64,000 nt of DNA from Moringa oleifera. Its lineage: Eukaryota; Streptophyta; Magnoliopsida; Brassicales; Moringaceae. The stretch's first letter is position 1, and each line of letters opens with the position of its first letter. The translations under genes were made by a program, and so were the position numbers. Positions 23,352 through 35,995 of the stretch are shown here, piece after piece. The DNA lies in the NCBI GenBank assembly GCA_021397835.1, contig JAJFZO010000566.1, forward strand, positions 5,518,001 through 5,582,000, written 5' to 3'. Under the pieces are notes generated by a model. The model worked only from the letters and a program-made list of their open reading frames with translations. It did no database searches and was not told the DNA's origin.

Positions 23352-24930
23352 GCTATCACAACCAGATTTTTTTAATTGAGGAAAAAACCAATAGCGTGAG
23401 AAAATGTTAGGAGTCATCTCCAATTTTTTTAGGTGTGATTGACCATAATCTTAAAATAAAGTTAAATGGTATAAAAAAGATTGAGATTTTGGGTTTGAAA
23501 GTTAGTTACGCTTGGGGAAAGATTAACATCCCCAAAATGTCCATAATTGACACTATTTGATTTTTTTCCTGAAAAATAATTTTAGAGATATTTTGATCAA
23601 AATACTCAAGATTTCATACTTACTATATCCTGATGTGCCAAATTATTTTAAAGGAAAATAAAGCAGTTTGCACTTGCTTACCTCTTTTCTTCTCCAAAAT
23701 AAAAGGTTTAAAATCATGTATGTATATATCATAAAAAATAGATTTTATAAGGAAAAATTCTAATGGAAGTATGCTTTCTTCACTATAACAAGATTTGGCT
23801 ATATGTTAAAACATTAAATAGAGTAAGTTAACTTAGCTCAAGCAATTTTATTCAAGAAAATGGATATGCTATAGTAAATGAATTCTAGAATAGTGGATAC
23901 CTCTTGAAATCCCTTACACTTTTTTTAGAATTCCTCCTTTTCTTTAAGAAAATATGAATAAATAAAAATTTTTGAAGGAAATTCTCTTAAAAGAAAAAAA
24001 GATTCTAATGAAAATTGTAAACATTATAGAGAGAAATTTTTAGAGAACCTAAAGAGAGTTTTTTTTTTTCTTACTGTGAGTATTTATTTATGTTTGTGTG
24101 TATATGGCTTTGGTGTCTTGATTCCATCCATGATAATTAAAGATTGGTCTCTATTTATAGAGATTCATTATTGTAGGTTAATAACAAATGGCGGGTAGAA
24201 CTAAAAAGTGTGATGTGCCCAACAGACTCTATATTTAGTAGAGTCTTCTTCACCTTGTAAAGTCTTTTGAGGTTCTTCTTGAGTGCATTTCTTGATTTTG
24301 ACCTGATTTTCACACTCTCTAACTTCATCAGGTGGTACAACACCTTTAATTACTTCTAACTTTAGTTAGATAGTTTAACAATAAATTTGCCCATTAACTT
24401 TAATCGTGTCACTCAATTCTCTTAAACCTAAGGCTTGATTGTAGTTTTAGCTATAATTTTTAGTCTTCTCATGAATTTTGCTATCCTCTACATAATTTTC
24501 AACTTGGATCCCATCATTTGGCTTAAGAATTCAGCTTAAATTGTGCTTTAGAGTGTGCCACCTTTGAGTAAGATACCATATTAATAGGTTTACATGCCAC
24601 GTGGATTCACTGTTGACTAGACAAGTCTGCCTCTATTCAAACACCACCAGGTTAGTGCTACCTGACACATTGCCTTATTTTTTACTTTTTGTCTTTTTTA
24701 AACTGATATGGCAACGTCGCTGAATGATGTCTACTATGTCAATTAATGAATGGATGAGTGGGGTATAGCCTCACCACTTGATTAGCATCGCACAATTAGC
24801 ACTCTGCCAGCTGAATCTCCCTTATCTATTTGCTCTAAAAATCTTTTAAGGCAAGTCTTCTTTTCTTTGAGGGAAGCCTTCTCTCTTTAAAGGTAAATTT
24901 CGCTCTATTTTACTCTCTTCTTTTTGTTTC
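23352..24930 (-). mobile_element. LTR-like block C (minus strand), pair of block B
   Basis: It aligns by eye with 11720-13470 throughout. It includes GGAGTCATCTCCAATTTTTTT near 23408 (related to the GGAGTCGCCACCAATTTTT edge seen in plant Tat elements), the TTAGTTACGCTTGGGG block at 23500, and the minus-strand TATAAATAG at 24151-24159. If B and C are the two LTRs of one insertion, that element is about 13 kb long, runs on the minus strand, and has lost most of gag-pol. C is also followed on its right by another ORF1-like gene, so it may be shared with a second element. Confidence 0.6.
24151..24159 (-). promoter_or_regulatory. TATA box in LTR block C
   Basis: Minus strand CTATAAATAGAGACC, a good plant TATA box. 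The same motif with one change is at 12427 in block B. Confidence 0.55.
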
Positions 24931-24940
24931 TCTAGCTATC

Positions 24941-26935
24941 ATGGATTGTGTAGGTTCCTTAATGATTACTAGTAGGATTTGGTTAGAATTAGACAAACAT
25001 ATAGGATCCCTACCTCAATGGGCATGATGACTCCCACTCTTGGGAAGAAGCCCTAGTTTGAAAAGCTAGGTGCCTTCAATGTGTTTAAAGAATGTTTCAA
25101 ATGAGGCTTGGGACTTCGTCTAAACACCCTGTTTAGAATGGTCAATGAGAATCACAAGATATCTCCCTTTTGACTAGCATATAATTCTTGACGAATCCTT
25201 ATTGCTTTCTTTACTAGGTGTTTAGATTTATAATCACAAGATATCTCCCTTTTAACTAGCACCTAATTCTTGGTGAATCCTTGTTGGTTTCTCTACTAGG
25301 TGTTTAGATTTATAATCATAAGATATCTCCCTTTTATTCAGCACCTAATTCTTGGTGAATCCTTGTTGCTTTCTCTACTAAGTGTTTAGATTTATAATAA
25401 CAGATTTATCATCCCTAGTTTTTTTCTAATTATATATTAACCTTGGACATCATATGAAATTATGGTATTTCTTATCAAAAAAGGCCCTTACTTTTTATTT
25501 TTGACCTTCTTAAAGTAGTAAAACACTAGAGACAATCATATTTTTCACTACTTTGAATATAATTCCTTTTAGGATTAACCAGCGGTCTCATCCTAATGAA
25601 AGTATAGTTTTGATGTCCCTATGTGTGAGATCCTCTCTATTTCCAACCAAACTCTAGCAAGTAGTAAGAAGACTTTATCTATGTCCAAATTTTTTAGTAA
25701 TTCATGGATAGCTAGAGTGCACTCTCATCTTGTGACCCAAGAGCTTATTTCATTATGAACTTCTAAAGAGCTTTTTCCAACCTTCCTTTTACACTATCTT
25801 CCTAGGTAGCGACTCTTCTTTAGAGTTTACTTCAACCAATTCATCTTTTATACTTCTTAGTCTTCCTTCCCCTATCAAGAGACCTCATTTTAGATGTGTT
25901 TCTTTACCCTTCCTTATAGTTAAGTTAAAATCTCCATCATCAAGTAAGCTTCAATTATGTTGTGTTATCAATTTATGCTTTTGGCAAGACTATTGTTAAC
26001 TACTTTTTATTCTTTTTATAAATTGCTTTCTTATAATGACTATGGTGGAAAGAGAATTTTTGAAGAGGTAGTTGAGGTGGCTAAGAAGACACCTTTAAAC
26101 TCCTCTTTTAAGAAGCGTAAGATGGCAGCACTTTTACTGTAAAAGGCAAGCACCTAATAGAGTGTGCCTTCTTTGATGGTGACTTTTGTAGACTTCTCCT
26201 CTTAATAGGAGCCTGTAATAGTCGCCATTATTTCTCAAGCCTAGAAAATAAAAAAAAAAAATTCAAGAAGTGATGTTATTACTAGCCTTAACCTCTTCAA
26301 CCTTACTAAATAAAAAGAGGGTACACTTAAAAAAAGATGTCTAATTTGCTAGCAGAGGTATTCTTACTTATTAACTTTAACTTTACACCTTTTTTTTTTT
26401 ATTCATGATTCTTTAATATATTTTATTTACATCTTATATATGAGTATACTCTAATAGTAGAGCAATACAAGATTCATAGCTAAGCTGATTTGTATTTAAA
26501 GAAGCTGAAAAAGCTCTTGAGAAGTCTAGGAAAAGAGATACTAAATTGATAGCAACAGCAATAGAAGCATGAATAAAAGTATGACATTTGTATGCTAAAA
26601 GTAAAAATGGAAAAGATAAAGGTAATTTTAGATTTTAGCAAAAGAAACTGAAGAAAGAACACTTAGAGCAATTAGCTACTGCTAAAGAATATATTGTAAC
26701 AGCCTTTAAGGATACTGAGGATTTGAACAAGTTGAATTTGGAGGAATGTGCAGAAGATTTTTAGGAGGTCAAGAAGGACACTAAAGCTAGATGCTGAAGG
26801 CCAACCTCAACTTGGATTTTTATTAGAATTGCACTTAATAGTTCTTCTACTTCTCAAGCTACTCTAGCAATAATTTATCTTATGGAGAGTCCTATCTTTA
26901 TTTTTCCTTACTCTATGAGGAGTTGAATAAATAGT
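24941..26935 (+). pseudogene. ORF1-like gypsy extra gene, copy 3, decayed
   Basis: ATG at 24941 begins MDCVGSLMI, the counterpart of the start at 13479. The region stays alignable with copy 2 to the coiled-coil part (about 26500-26810, e.g. KVKMEKIKVIL). It is more broken than copy 2. The segment corresponding to 13690-13771 (SPF-LTPxxWRIL...FARCLD) is present three times in tandem here at 25151-25396, with a unit of 82 bp. Each extra copy therefore shifts the frame, and the reading frame cannot be restored through it. It lies antisense to LTR block C, as in copies 1 and 2. Confidence 0.65.
25151..25396. repeat. Three tandem 82-bp copies inside ORF1-like copy 3
   Basis: Units start ATCACAAGATATCTCCCTTT at 25151 and 25233, and ATCATAAGATATCTCCCTTT at 25315. 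Each ends TAGGTGTTTAGATTTATA or a near form. The homologous copy near 13690 has one unit, so the expansion arose after the two copies separated. Confidence 0.92.
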
Positions 26936-27735
26936 TTATTAACCCTGAGGATAAGACTGATTAAATATATTTCTTTTTTAGTGTTTTGTACTTAATATAA
27001 TCTATTTAATGTAAGGAATAAAATGGATTTCTTTTAGCACATTTTTGCCTATTCTCTTTTTTAGATACTATCATTTTAAATAAAATGAAAGTATTAAAAA
27101 AACCACTAAAAACTTTAAAACCTTAAACTTTCATCATAATAGATTCTTATGACTTCTTCAAAACCTAGTGAACTCTTCCTATGAAAAGGGTTGAAAATGC
27201 AAAATGAGAGATTAGGCAGTCTACTTTCAATAGATATAAGATTTTAATGTCCTAATATTCATTTTATACCCTTAGGTAGACTATTTCTCACTCTTCTTTG
27301 GAAACTTTAAACTCCTCCTAGTCATAAATAGACTCGCCCTGAGAAGAGTGTCAAATATGCTAAAGATGTACTTGGACATTCTTCTTTCCTTAGTTATAAG
27401 ATCTTTATGTCCTATCCTCTCTCAAAGAGACTCTCCCTCAATCTTCTCCAAAAACTCCAAACTCTCCCTTAATGTAGGCATAGTCTTCTGCTTACAAGGA
27501 AGACTCTCTAAGATGAGTGTCAAAAAATACACAATATAAGACTTGACACTTTGCTTTTCACTTCTAAAAGGTCACTTACTAGATTCTCCCTCCAAGGTCC
27601 ATTTTCTCCCTCATCCGACTCCATTTGCACTATTTTCTCAAAAGTGATGTTGTCGTTCTTTACGCTGTAAAAAGGTAGTGGCACCTTGCTTAGTTTACTT
27701 TTCAATGGGGGCAAAATTTGGATATCGACACTTGA
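26935..27735. mobile_element. 3' untranslated/U3-side segment of Tat element, copy 2
   Basis: The non-coding counterpart of 15200-16060. The shared segment ends at GCAAAATTTGGATATCGACA. Right of that point the two copies differ completely: an AT-rich array at 16.3 kb, a plus-strand RNase H at 28 kb. Confidence 0.6.
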
Positions 27736-27984
27736 CAATATACAAGGCCATTAGGATGTATATTGGTATAGTAAGATGAAACAATAAAGAAAGAACATGC
27801 CATATATTTTCTAACAAGAAATTCACAAACTCTAACCTTATGTATGTTTCACAAAAATCAATAAAAAGAAGTACAATTAGCCAAAATTTTAATATACAAC
27901 AAAGGCAATGACTATCAGTCGGTGAAGTTTGAATGCTTGGGTGAAGATCTAATTATTACGATCAACGAAACAAACGAAAGAAAG

Positions 27985-29702
27985 TCATAATAGATGTACT
28001 TCGATGGAGCCTGCAATGTACTGGGGCATGGAATTGGGAGAGTGATAAAATCTCTAGATGGATAATATTATCCATTTATCACTAGGTTGGATTTCAACTC
28101 CACCAATAATACAGCAGAATATGAAGCTTGCATGATGGTTCTCAAAGTAGTAATTGATAAAAGGATCACATGCTTGAATGTCTAAGGTGATTTGGATCTA
28201 GTAATTTACCACTAAAATGGAAGTAAATGATAAAGCATCTTGAGTTGATAAAGTATCATGCATTTGTAAAAGAATTATTGACAAATTTCATTGAGGTGAA
28301 ATTTTATTATCTTTTTTGAGAAGAAATTAAATGGCAAATGCTTTGGCTACGCTGGCCTTGATATTCTAAGTAAATGATCAAGATTAGGTGCTTGTCATAA
28401 AAATGAATAAGAGAAGCATTGGCATAATTCTTGGTCATTCAAAGGGAAAAGGATGGAAAACCTTGGTCATTTGCATTCAAAACTATATCAAGGAGCAAAA
28501 ATACCAAAAGGAGTAATAGAAATCAATAAAAAAAAATCTAAAAAGATTAGTAATTAACTTTATAGTAGAAGGAGATGTGTTACAAAAGAAAAGTTTTGAT
28601 CGAACTCTCTTGAGGTTGTTAATGAAAGAGAAACTCAGAACATCCTCTAAGAAATACATCAAGGAATATGCGAAACACATGTTAATGGACCAATAATGAC
28701 AAAATAGATTATGAGAGCAAGATATTATTAGCTATCCTTGAAGAGAGATTGTATACGAGACATGAAAATGTATCATAGTGAAAAAATATAATGAGATAAA
28801 ATACATGCTCCACCATCTATCCTATATGTGATGAATTCTTCATGGCCTTTGTCGCCATAAAGATTTGACGTCATTCGACCAATTTCTCCATAGGCATCGA
28901 ACGGTCATTGCTTCATCTTAGTCTTCATTGACAACTTCATAAAATGGGTCGAAGTAGGATCATTCACCAATATGACTAAGGTAATGGTCACTAGATTTCT
29001 TAAAAAGGAAGTCATCTGTAGATATGATCCACTTTAGAAAATAAGCTAAGTTAATACTTTAAATATGAATAATTAGCCAATAGAGGATATATGCACTTAC
29101 TTCAAGATCAAGCACCATAGTTCTACCACTTATCGATAAAAAACGAATAGGATGATAAAAGAAATCAACAAGAATATAAAGAAAATCATATAAAAAATGA
29201 CAATGCTGAACAAAAATTGGCATGAAATGCTTCACTAGCATTACTTGCTTATAAGACCTTTATACGAACTTCAATAGGGCCAACCCCAGGTTCCTTGGTA
29301 TATGGAATTGAGGCAGTACTCCTTATTAAGGTGAAAATTCATTCTTTAAGAATGGAAGAAAACTTGAAGAAGCAGAGTAGGTTAAGTGAGATATGAACAA
29401 TTAAATCTAGTAGAAAAAAATATTGAAATCTAGTTGTCATGGTCAATTTTATAAATTAAAAAAAAAACATAAGAGAAAGTATACAATAAGTTGGTTCATC
29501 CCAGAATATTGAAGGAAGGCGATTTGGTGCTAAAGAGAATCCTAAAAAGTATTTTTGATTCCTATGGCAAATGAGCACCAAACTAAGAAGGCCTTCATAT
29601 GGTTGAGACGGCTTTTTCATAAGGGCATTAATATTGATAGAAATGGATGGGTGAGAAATTATGAATCTTGTCAACTCCAACGTATTCAAAAAGTACTACA
29701 CT
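27985..29702 (+). pseudogene. Tat gypsy archaeal RNase H and integrase, plus strand, decayed
   Basis: The plus strand opens with MYFDGACNVLGHGIGRV (27993 on), the archaeal-type RNase H start with the first Asp intact. It continues as FNSTNNTAEYEACMMVLKVV and IYH. Integrase follows: EIHQGICETHVNGPIMTK near 28650, then DKIHAPPSILYVMNSSWP near 28800 and TLMGRSRI-type remnants. At the end comes EGLHMVETAFS with WMGEKLxILSTPT and VFKKYYT at about 29600-29702. These correspond to 'EVHEGICGTHANGHMMARQI', 'DKINAPPSxLxxMTSPWPF' and 'EGPYVVKKAFSGGALxLxxMDGEE...NADAVKKYY'. Multiple stops and frame changes. It is opposite in strand to the elements on its left. Confidence 0.85.
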
Positions 29703-30640
29703 TAAAAAGAGGAGAACAAAAGAAGTGAACAAAAAGTTAAAAAAAAAATTGAAAAGCCTAAAAAGATAATTTGCCTATAAGCTCAAGAAAATTCTAAAAA
29801 TAGGGCAACATGAATGAGTCATTACTGCCATTCTTCCTTAAGTTTTGCTTGATATTGTTTTTCTAAATGAAAAACTCTCAATCCCTAGTTGTAATAAGAA
29901 CATATTCCTTAGGGAGTCTTCATATTGCTTAATCTGATAAATCCTTTTTGTAAGTAAAGCAATTGTCATACTCTCCAAGAACTAATAAAATTCAATATCT
30001 TCTTAAAACCATATATGTCTCTTTCATTATATGTCAATAAATCTTTTCATTAACTAGTAAAGTGTCTCGTTTATCCAAGATAAAGCTACATTTATACATG
30101 AGATAACCTTTCTAAATAAAATCAAATTAACGGTTAAAATTCAAGGAAAGGACACTCATTAGAATATACTAATCGAGTCTGCAAAAAGAAAAACGTAGAG
30201 TGATTAGGAGGACTTTCAAAAGGATCAAAGTTCTAAAGAGCTCTATTCATCATAAGAGCCTATGATGTAATTATTTCTTTCTTCATACAAATGCTAAAAT
30301 TAAGGATCCATCAAAACAAGACAAACTAAAGTAACACGTTATCATTAAGAAAAGGGAGAACATGGAAACAAGCCGAGAAAGAAAAGTAAAAATTAAAAAA
30401 AGGGAAATCAATTAACAAAAGCATAAAAGCATATATCATGTGTGCTCATGTGCATCTTTAATTGGAAAAACTATGAATATAAAAGGAAGAACATCCTTGA
30501 AAAGAAAAAAGATACATCAATTGTCAAGATTATACTTAAAGGAAGTCAAGGTGACTATAAAACTCGTCCTTGATGCCACATCTATCGATTTCTCATCTAT
30601 TGATGACTATGAATCCCATCACTAAAGGATAATCTTTGCT
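29702..30640 (+). other. 3' region of the plus-strand Tat element
   Basis: Directly after the integrase end, this A-rich stretch has no gene pattern. It begins with AAAAAGAGGAGAACAAAAG, similar in style to Tat 3' untranslated starts. A 61-codon plus-strand frame at 30440 is probably chance. Confidence 0.45.
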
Positions 30641-31025
30641 AGCTATTAGAATGATTGGGAAATGTATCAAGAGTAAAACCTTCACCATCGTTGGATTATC
30701 AAGATGATTGTGAATTATATTAATGATGAAACTCCATCTTCTATACAATAGAGATGATTATGAATTGCATTACTCATGGGGCATGCACAACCTTTAATTA
30801 TCATCAAAGATGACTAAGAACTGCATCATTGATGAAATGACATTAAAACTATATTGGTGATTTGGAATTACATCAATGGTAGGACCACATTCATAGGACA
30901 ATTGAGATGATTAGGAATCATATCATCAATAGAACTTGAGAATATTTTCATCGTGATGATTAGGAATCACATCATTAATGAATTTTCAAGACTTTAAATC
31001 ATTAAGAATCAAACTAGAGAAAAAA
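30640..31025. repeat. Minisatellite, ATGATTNNGAATTNCATCATTNATG family
   Basis: At least six degenerate copies of 'agatgattaggaattgcatcatcaatgga', spaced roughly 60-75 bp, lie downstream of the plus-strand pol. The reverse complement resembles the array at 57830-58330 (CAATGATGCAATTCACAAGC). Confidence 0.75.
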
Positions 31026-31634
31026 CTATCAAAATGACCAAAAGTCTTATTATCAATAGAAATATCATTAGGTATTGGAAAATTTTGACCATATCTAAGT
31101 TATAGCAAAAAAGAAAAAAAAAGAAAAAGAGAGAGAATTAGAAAAGCTAAAGTGAGCAAAATTAGAATGCGAATTAGTAGAAGTAGGTCTTTTTTGTCTT
31201 TTTCTATTTTTGATGTCTAAAAATGAACGAAAAAAACAACTGTTAATACCTAATTTTGCCTCACTCGAAAATAATTTGACCAAAATGGAAAAAGAGAAAT
31301 ATGGAAAGAGATGAGTGAAAATGTTACTTGTGAATGGGCCTTATTGGGTTTTATTGGACTAAACCTTATTGAGTCATTATGATAATTAGACCAAACAAGG
31401 CCTTAGGCTTAGCTTATGATATATCTTAACATGATGACATAGCACATCTTAGGGAATTTGGGTCTTAATGCAAGCAGGTCTATTACAATTGGGTTTGTAA
31501 TAGCTTTGGTACCTTCAAGGTAAAAACAATATTTTTTTTTTTTTAAAAAGAGATCTTTATTTTATAAAAATGGCAGATTATAAAAGATGATTTCAAAATA
31601 AAAGGAAAAGGTGCAAATTAAAAAAAAAATTAGG

Positions 31635-31642
31635 TATTTATA
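31635..31642 (-). promoter_or_regulatory. TATA-like box, minus strand
   Basis: Minus strand CACTATAAATACC. It could belong to a minus-strand LTR at about 31.3-31.7 kb, but no other LTR landmark was found, so the role is open. Confidence 0.3.
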
Positions 31643-31779
31643 GTGGCTTTGTCAATTTTTTATAGAATTTAGAACAAAGTTAACTCTAAGGCATTGTCCC
31701 CCTTAAGAGCTACAATAGTTACTTTTGTAGCCCCTAATCTTGGTTAGGTTTTGATAAGATTCAGGTTTGCGTTAGGGTT

Positions 31780-32430
31780 CTTGGCCTAGACATCATCTTT
31801 AGTGGCTTTTCCGATATCCTAAAATAGACTTCACATTTAACATCGATAAAGTCATTGAATTTTGCCTAATGCTTGAAGGCTTCCATAACATCGCTTTTCG
31901 CCGCTTTTAGGGTTTTTGCATGAGTAATCTAGATCAAATTCAATTTTGTTACTGTGTTATACTTTGCTTTCTCAAGAACTTTTGAATGAATCTTTCTAGC
32001 TAGATGCAATTGATGTGAGGCCTCTAACTTCACCTTCTCCAACTCTACCTTGAGGACCAACAGCTATTGTTGAAATTTCTCTTTGTTGACCTTCAAAGAA
32101 GCATTTTCGACTTTCAACTCCTTGCCTTCCTCTTAGATTGTCTAGAGATCTTTTTCTACCTTTTTCAAAGTTTAATCAACACTATTGTAGTGATTGTAGC
32201 CAACTATGATAAGTGATGCCAAGTGCTAAAGTTTAAAGGAAATAAGTATGAGACAAATACCTCAATAAACAGAGTGACCATGTTCTAGACTCTTTGGCCC
32301 TTACTTGTTATGCTAATGCTTGAAAATCCTAAAGGAGTAATTCTCGTGCAAAAAATTGTAAATATATTACTTCTTATGATTCAAAGCAATAAGTTACATT
32401 GCAAGGTGCTACAGTCTGCGAATGTTAGTA
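31780..32430 (-). pseudogene. Antisense ORF1-like coiled-coil gene fragment
   Basis: The minus strand at about 31930-32140 reads EEGKELKVENASLKVNKEK, FQQ, a stop, then LLVLKVELEKVKLEASHQ and LARKIHSKVLEKAKYNT. This is a long charged coiled coil like the C-terminal part of plant gypsy-type extra ORFs. Upstream (32236-32330) a short block ends in a splice-donor-like GAG|GTATTTGTC. The same block recurs at 50040-50130. The gene is antisense to the plus-strand pol on its left, consistent with the Tat antisense extra ORF. Residues upstream of 32430 were not recognised. Confidence 0.6.
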
Positions 32431-33700
32431 TCTTTGAGGTTATAAGAGTCTATGTCCCTTGTACAGCCTTCATGCCCTACTAGAGCTGCCAAAAAAGCCC
32501 TCAGAGGGGTCATCTCAACCTTTGTGGCAAGGCTTCATACTTCCTCTTGCTAGTATGGGTCAATGTTTCTCAATAGTTTACAAGGTGTTGTTTGAATGGG
32601 TTCTACAAGATCTTAAAGTGGCTCATCCATTCGAGTATGAGATTCTACCACTCTCTTAACCCAAGATAATATGAAATGATAAGAGATAAAAGTACCATCT
32701 ACTAAATTCAAAAAAAAAAAATCCTATGAACATTTGTTAGAGGATTAAGAAGAAGGATACTAATCCCCATATTTTGGGTAAGAGAATGCCTATAATGCAA
32801 GTCAGTTAGTAACTTTTTCCAGCGAGCCTAAAGGAAGCTTTTCTTCAATTTACCTATAAACTTCGATAGCCCTAAACTGAAAATGTAAAACTTTTTAATA
32901 CTGAAGTTCTAATAGTTATGAAGGGCAACTAGAGGGGTATCCTGCTAAAGATTAATGGTGACTCCAATAATTTCACCTCAAGAGTTTCTCTAATTGAAAT
33001 CCTCAGTTATGGTAATAGGTAATGCATCCACCAACTTCTTTGATATCTTAACCATCAGAGAAAGAATTTAATATGGAATATAGAATAGAAGACTTTTATA
33101 ACCATCTTGAGCCATTAGGCATAAAATTTTTTTAAAAGCATTTCTTTTGAAAGAAAAAAAGGAAAAGCATTCGAAGTAAGATTTAAGCAGCCAATAAATA
33201 GGAAATTTCACTTGAACAACTATGCATGTTATCCATTTTTACCTCATTGTCCACCTTAGTAGTATTTTCTGTTGTTTGTTAGAAATGCAAACTTTGCCAA
33301 CCATTTTATTGACATCCTTCACCGCTAATATTCCAATTAAACACAAGGCATAGATTGTTGCTTTATCAAACTTAACTACCCAAGTCCCAAAATTCAATTC
33401 AGCACTTGAGTAAATAGGTCATGATAAAATAATCAAAGATAGATGACCCCATTTGAATGTCCTACAATGAGTTACTCCCACATTTGATTGAAAATCACCA
33501 ATTGGCATTTGTATGTATAGAGCCTTCACAACCACCTTATTAAAGGTGGTATAACTCAAATGATCGATGTGAATACTATGCAAGTGTAATTGGGCACTCA
33601 AATGAAAATCACACAACCTTGAAAATTAAGTGCAGTCTATGATCAAGGCAGGTTGATTGAATTTCAAGAAAGTTAGGGCATTAAATGTTAGTATGTTGAT
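32430..33700. other. Unassigned AT-rich stretch
   Basis: By position it may hold the N-terminal part of the antisense ORF1-like gene, but I could not recognise its conserved block. A 66-codon plus-strand frame (32459-32659) shows no family pattern. Confidence 0.3.
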
Positions 33701-33929
33701 GGGCATACTTCTTGGAACTCTTAACAAATGCATTTCCATTAAATGTCCATGATGGTGATGAAATTCAAGTGAAAACTATACTTTTCATGTGGGAACTTTA
33801 GGGCATTATATCAAAAGTTATAACCATTTTGAAAAAGAAGTGCATAGGTTGATGGACCAAATTTTGTTGATTATAAGCCATGAAGAATTGATTAAAGATG
33901 GAATGTTTAGTTTAAATGTGATATTTGAA

Positions 33930-35060
33930 AAGCAAGCCTCGAATTTGATGAGAGTTTAAACTTTAATGGTGACTCCTTTAAGAAAAGTAGTGCCAAAATC
34001 TTTAACAATCCACTACGGAGAGTCACCTCAACCTTCACCTAAAAAATATTCTCCAAAGCCCATTGTGATTAATAAGCCTACACTTTTTAGGTATTAAGAC
34101 ACTAAAGTTGTACCATAGAGGTATAATTATCAAGTCATAGTGCAAAAACATAACAATCTCTGTTAGAGAACATAGGCATAGTCTGTCTTGCCTATCATTG
34201 CTGATAATATTTCTAATATGTGCAAAATTACAAGTAATAGCAGATATTATGTACCAAAAAATGTTGGTAGGCACCAAGTTAATAGTTGACAAAAGGTAAG
34301 GGCTAAAAGGGTAGAAAGTGATAAAGAAGACTATGATTGGCATATAGAGGAAACAAAGATCAACATGGAAATGGAATGCATCAAACTTATATCATAAGAA
34401 AATGCTTGTGAGTTCCTAAAACTCATTTAACAAAGTGAGTACAAAGTCGTTGAATAATTAAATTTCATGCCTAATCATACTTCATTACTCTTACTCTTTT
34501 TGAACTTTGAACCACATCGTTAAGCTCTACTAAAAACATAAAATTGAGCTTATGTTTGCCACAACATCTTTGTTAAAAAACTTGGTGATATTGTAGGAAA
34601 CACAACAACATCTAAATAGACCACATTCACTTAGATGAAATCCCTTCAAAAGGAAATAAACATATAAAAACTCTCTATATTTCAGTCAAATGCAAGGCTC
34701 ACAAGGTAGTGAGGGTGCTCGTTGGCAATGGCTCAACCCTTAATGTAATGCCAAGGTCGGCATTTGCCAAACTCCCTGTTAATGCATCACATATAAGGCC
34801 AAGCATAATGATTATAAGATCGTTCAATGAAACAGACAAGAAGGTCATTAGTGAAATTGAAATACCAATTCGAATTGGGTCTTGCTTCTTTGGAATACGC
34901 TTTTAAGTAATGAACATGGCCAACCCTTTCTTATTTTTTTCATGCTACTCATGAATCTAGCTAAAAAAAGTTGCCCAAGAGATTCAAAACTATTCAGAAG
35001 TCTAGGTTTTAAATGAGAATACCATAACCTCTTGGCTTTCACTATTGTGATTGGGAATGA
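33930..35060 (+). pseudogene. Tat gypsy gag-protease, plus strand, active site mutated
   Basis: Plus-strand translation reads PLRKVVPKSLTIHYGESPQP and KPTLFRY near 33980-34080. It then reads ENACEFLKLIxQSEYKVVE near 34400-34450, LLLLFLNFEPHR near 34490-34510, and SVKCKAHKVVRVL. The open frame 34709-34906 has NGSTLNVMPRSAFAKLP and ISEIEIPIRIGSCFF. These match the Tat gag-pro order: 'EACEFLKxIRQSEYxVVEQL', 'LLxSEPHR', then 'SVxCxxxxVxRVLVDNGSSLNVMP'. The catalytic Asp codon at 34724-34726 is GGC (Gly), so the protease is dead. Downstream similarity to RT was not found, so the element is truncated near 35060. Confidence 0.85.
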
Positions 35061-35995
35061 TTTGCAAATTTATGAATCATTTATACTACCATCATTAATC
35101 CAAACCTTTCTAAATGGTCTTTTGGTCTAGAAGAATCATCATAAGATTCAATATGCTATATGTTAATTAACTTGAACGATTTTGTGCTTAAATGATTTCT
35201 TTAATGAATATGAAGCTGCCAACTTGTTTGTATTCTTTTAACATTTGGGTAACTTTATTTTGGTGTGCCATGAGATCCATCTTTTGATTTAGAAACATGA
35301 TTCATTTCTTTAAATCCTCATATTCTTTATCTTTAGTTAAGAGTTAATGGAAACGTCATCCATCTTATTCTTTTTTTTATTCCATTGGACTTGCCAAAAC
35401 TACTTTCTTGTTCATTTCAGGTACCTCTAGCAGTTTTTTTGATTATTATAGGCAACCTTAAAGGTTTTCTTTTTATTTTAGGTACTTCTAATAGTTTTTT
35501 ATTCATTTAAGGTACCTTTAATTATTGATTATTAGGTTATACTTCTCTTGTTTTTTCTTGTAGCTTGAGATCTTTGATATTTTGGAAAAGATAAACTAAT
35601 TTATTTGGTTGATGAGAATGTCCATGTGATAATTGATGGTTTAAAAATGTTTGAAGAATATTAGCTATTTGATCAATTTTTTGTCCTAAAATATAGAAAG
35701 TATCAAGGATGGCGTAATGGTTTATGGTCAAGGAATCACATATGCCTATGGAATGGTATGTGGTGGGATAAGAACTGGCTAGAAAGGAAATTTCAATGCT
35801 AATTGTGCTAATGGTGGTGGGTGCGTGGGTATCACGAGCACGGGTGTAGAGTTGAGGTATTCATAGGAGTTGAAGCGTTATATATTTGGAGAAAAGGGGA
35901 AGTTAACATTTACAAAATAGAATATATTGGAAAAACTTTTGGTTGCAATAATAGTAGACTTAAAAATAGTGTTTGTATTAAGGTTTCCTTCACTT
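35060..35995. other. Gag-like or leader sequence, minus-strand bias
   Basis: A 64-codon minus-strand frame at 35537-35731 (TFYILGQKIDQIANILQTF) looks helical and could be a gag N-terminal shard, but this is weak. Around 35405-35525 'CATTTxAGGTACCTxTAxxAG' occurs three times about 55-60 bp apart, a small tandem repeat. Confidence 0.35.
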
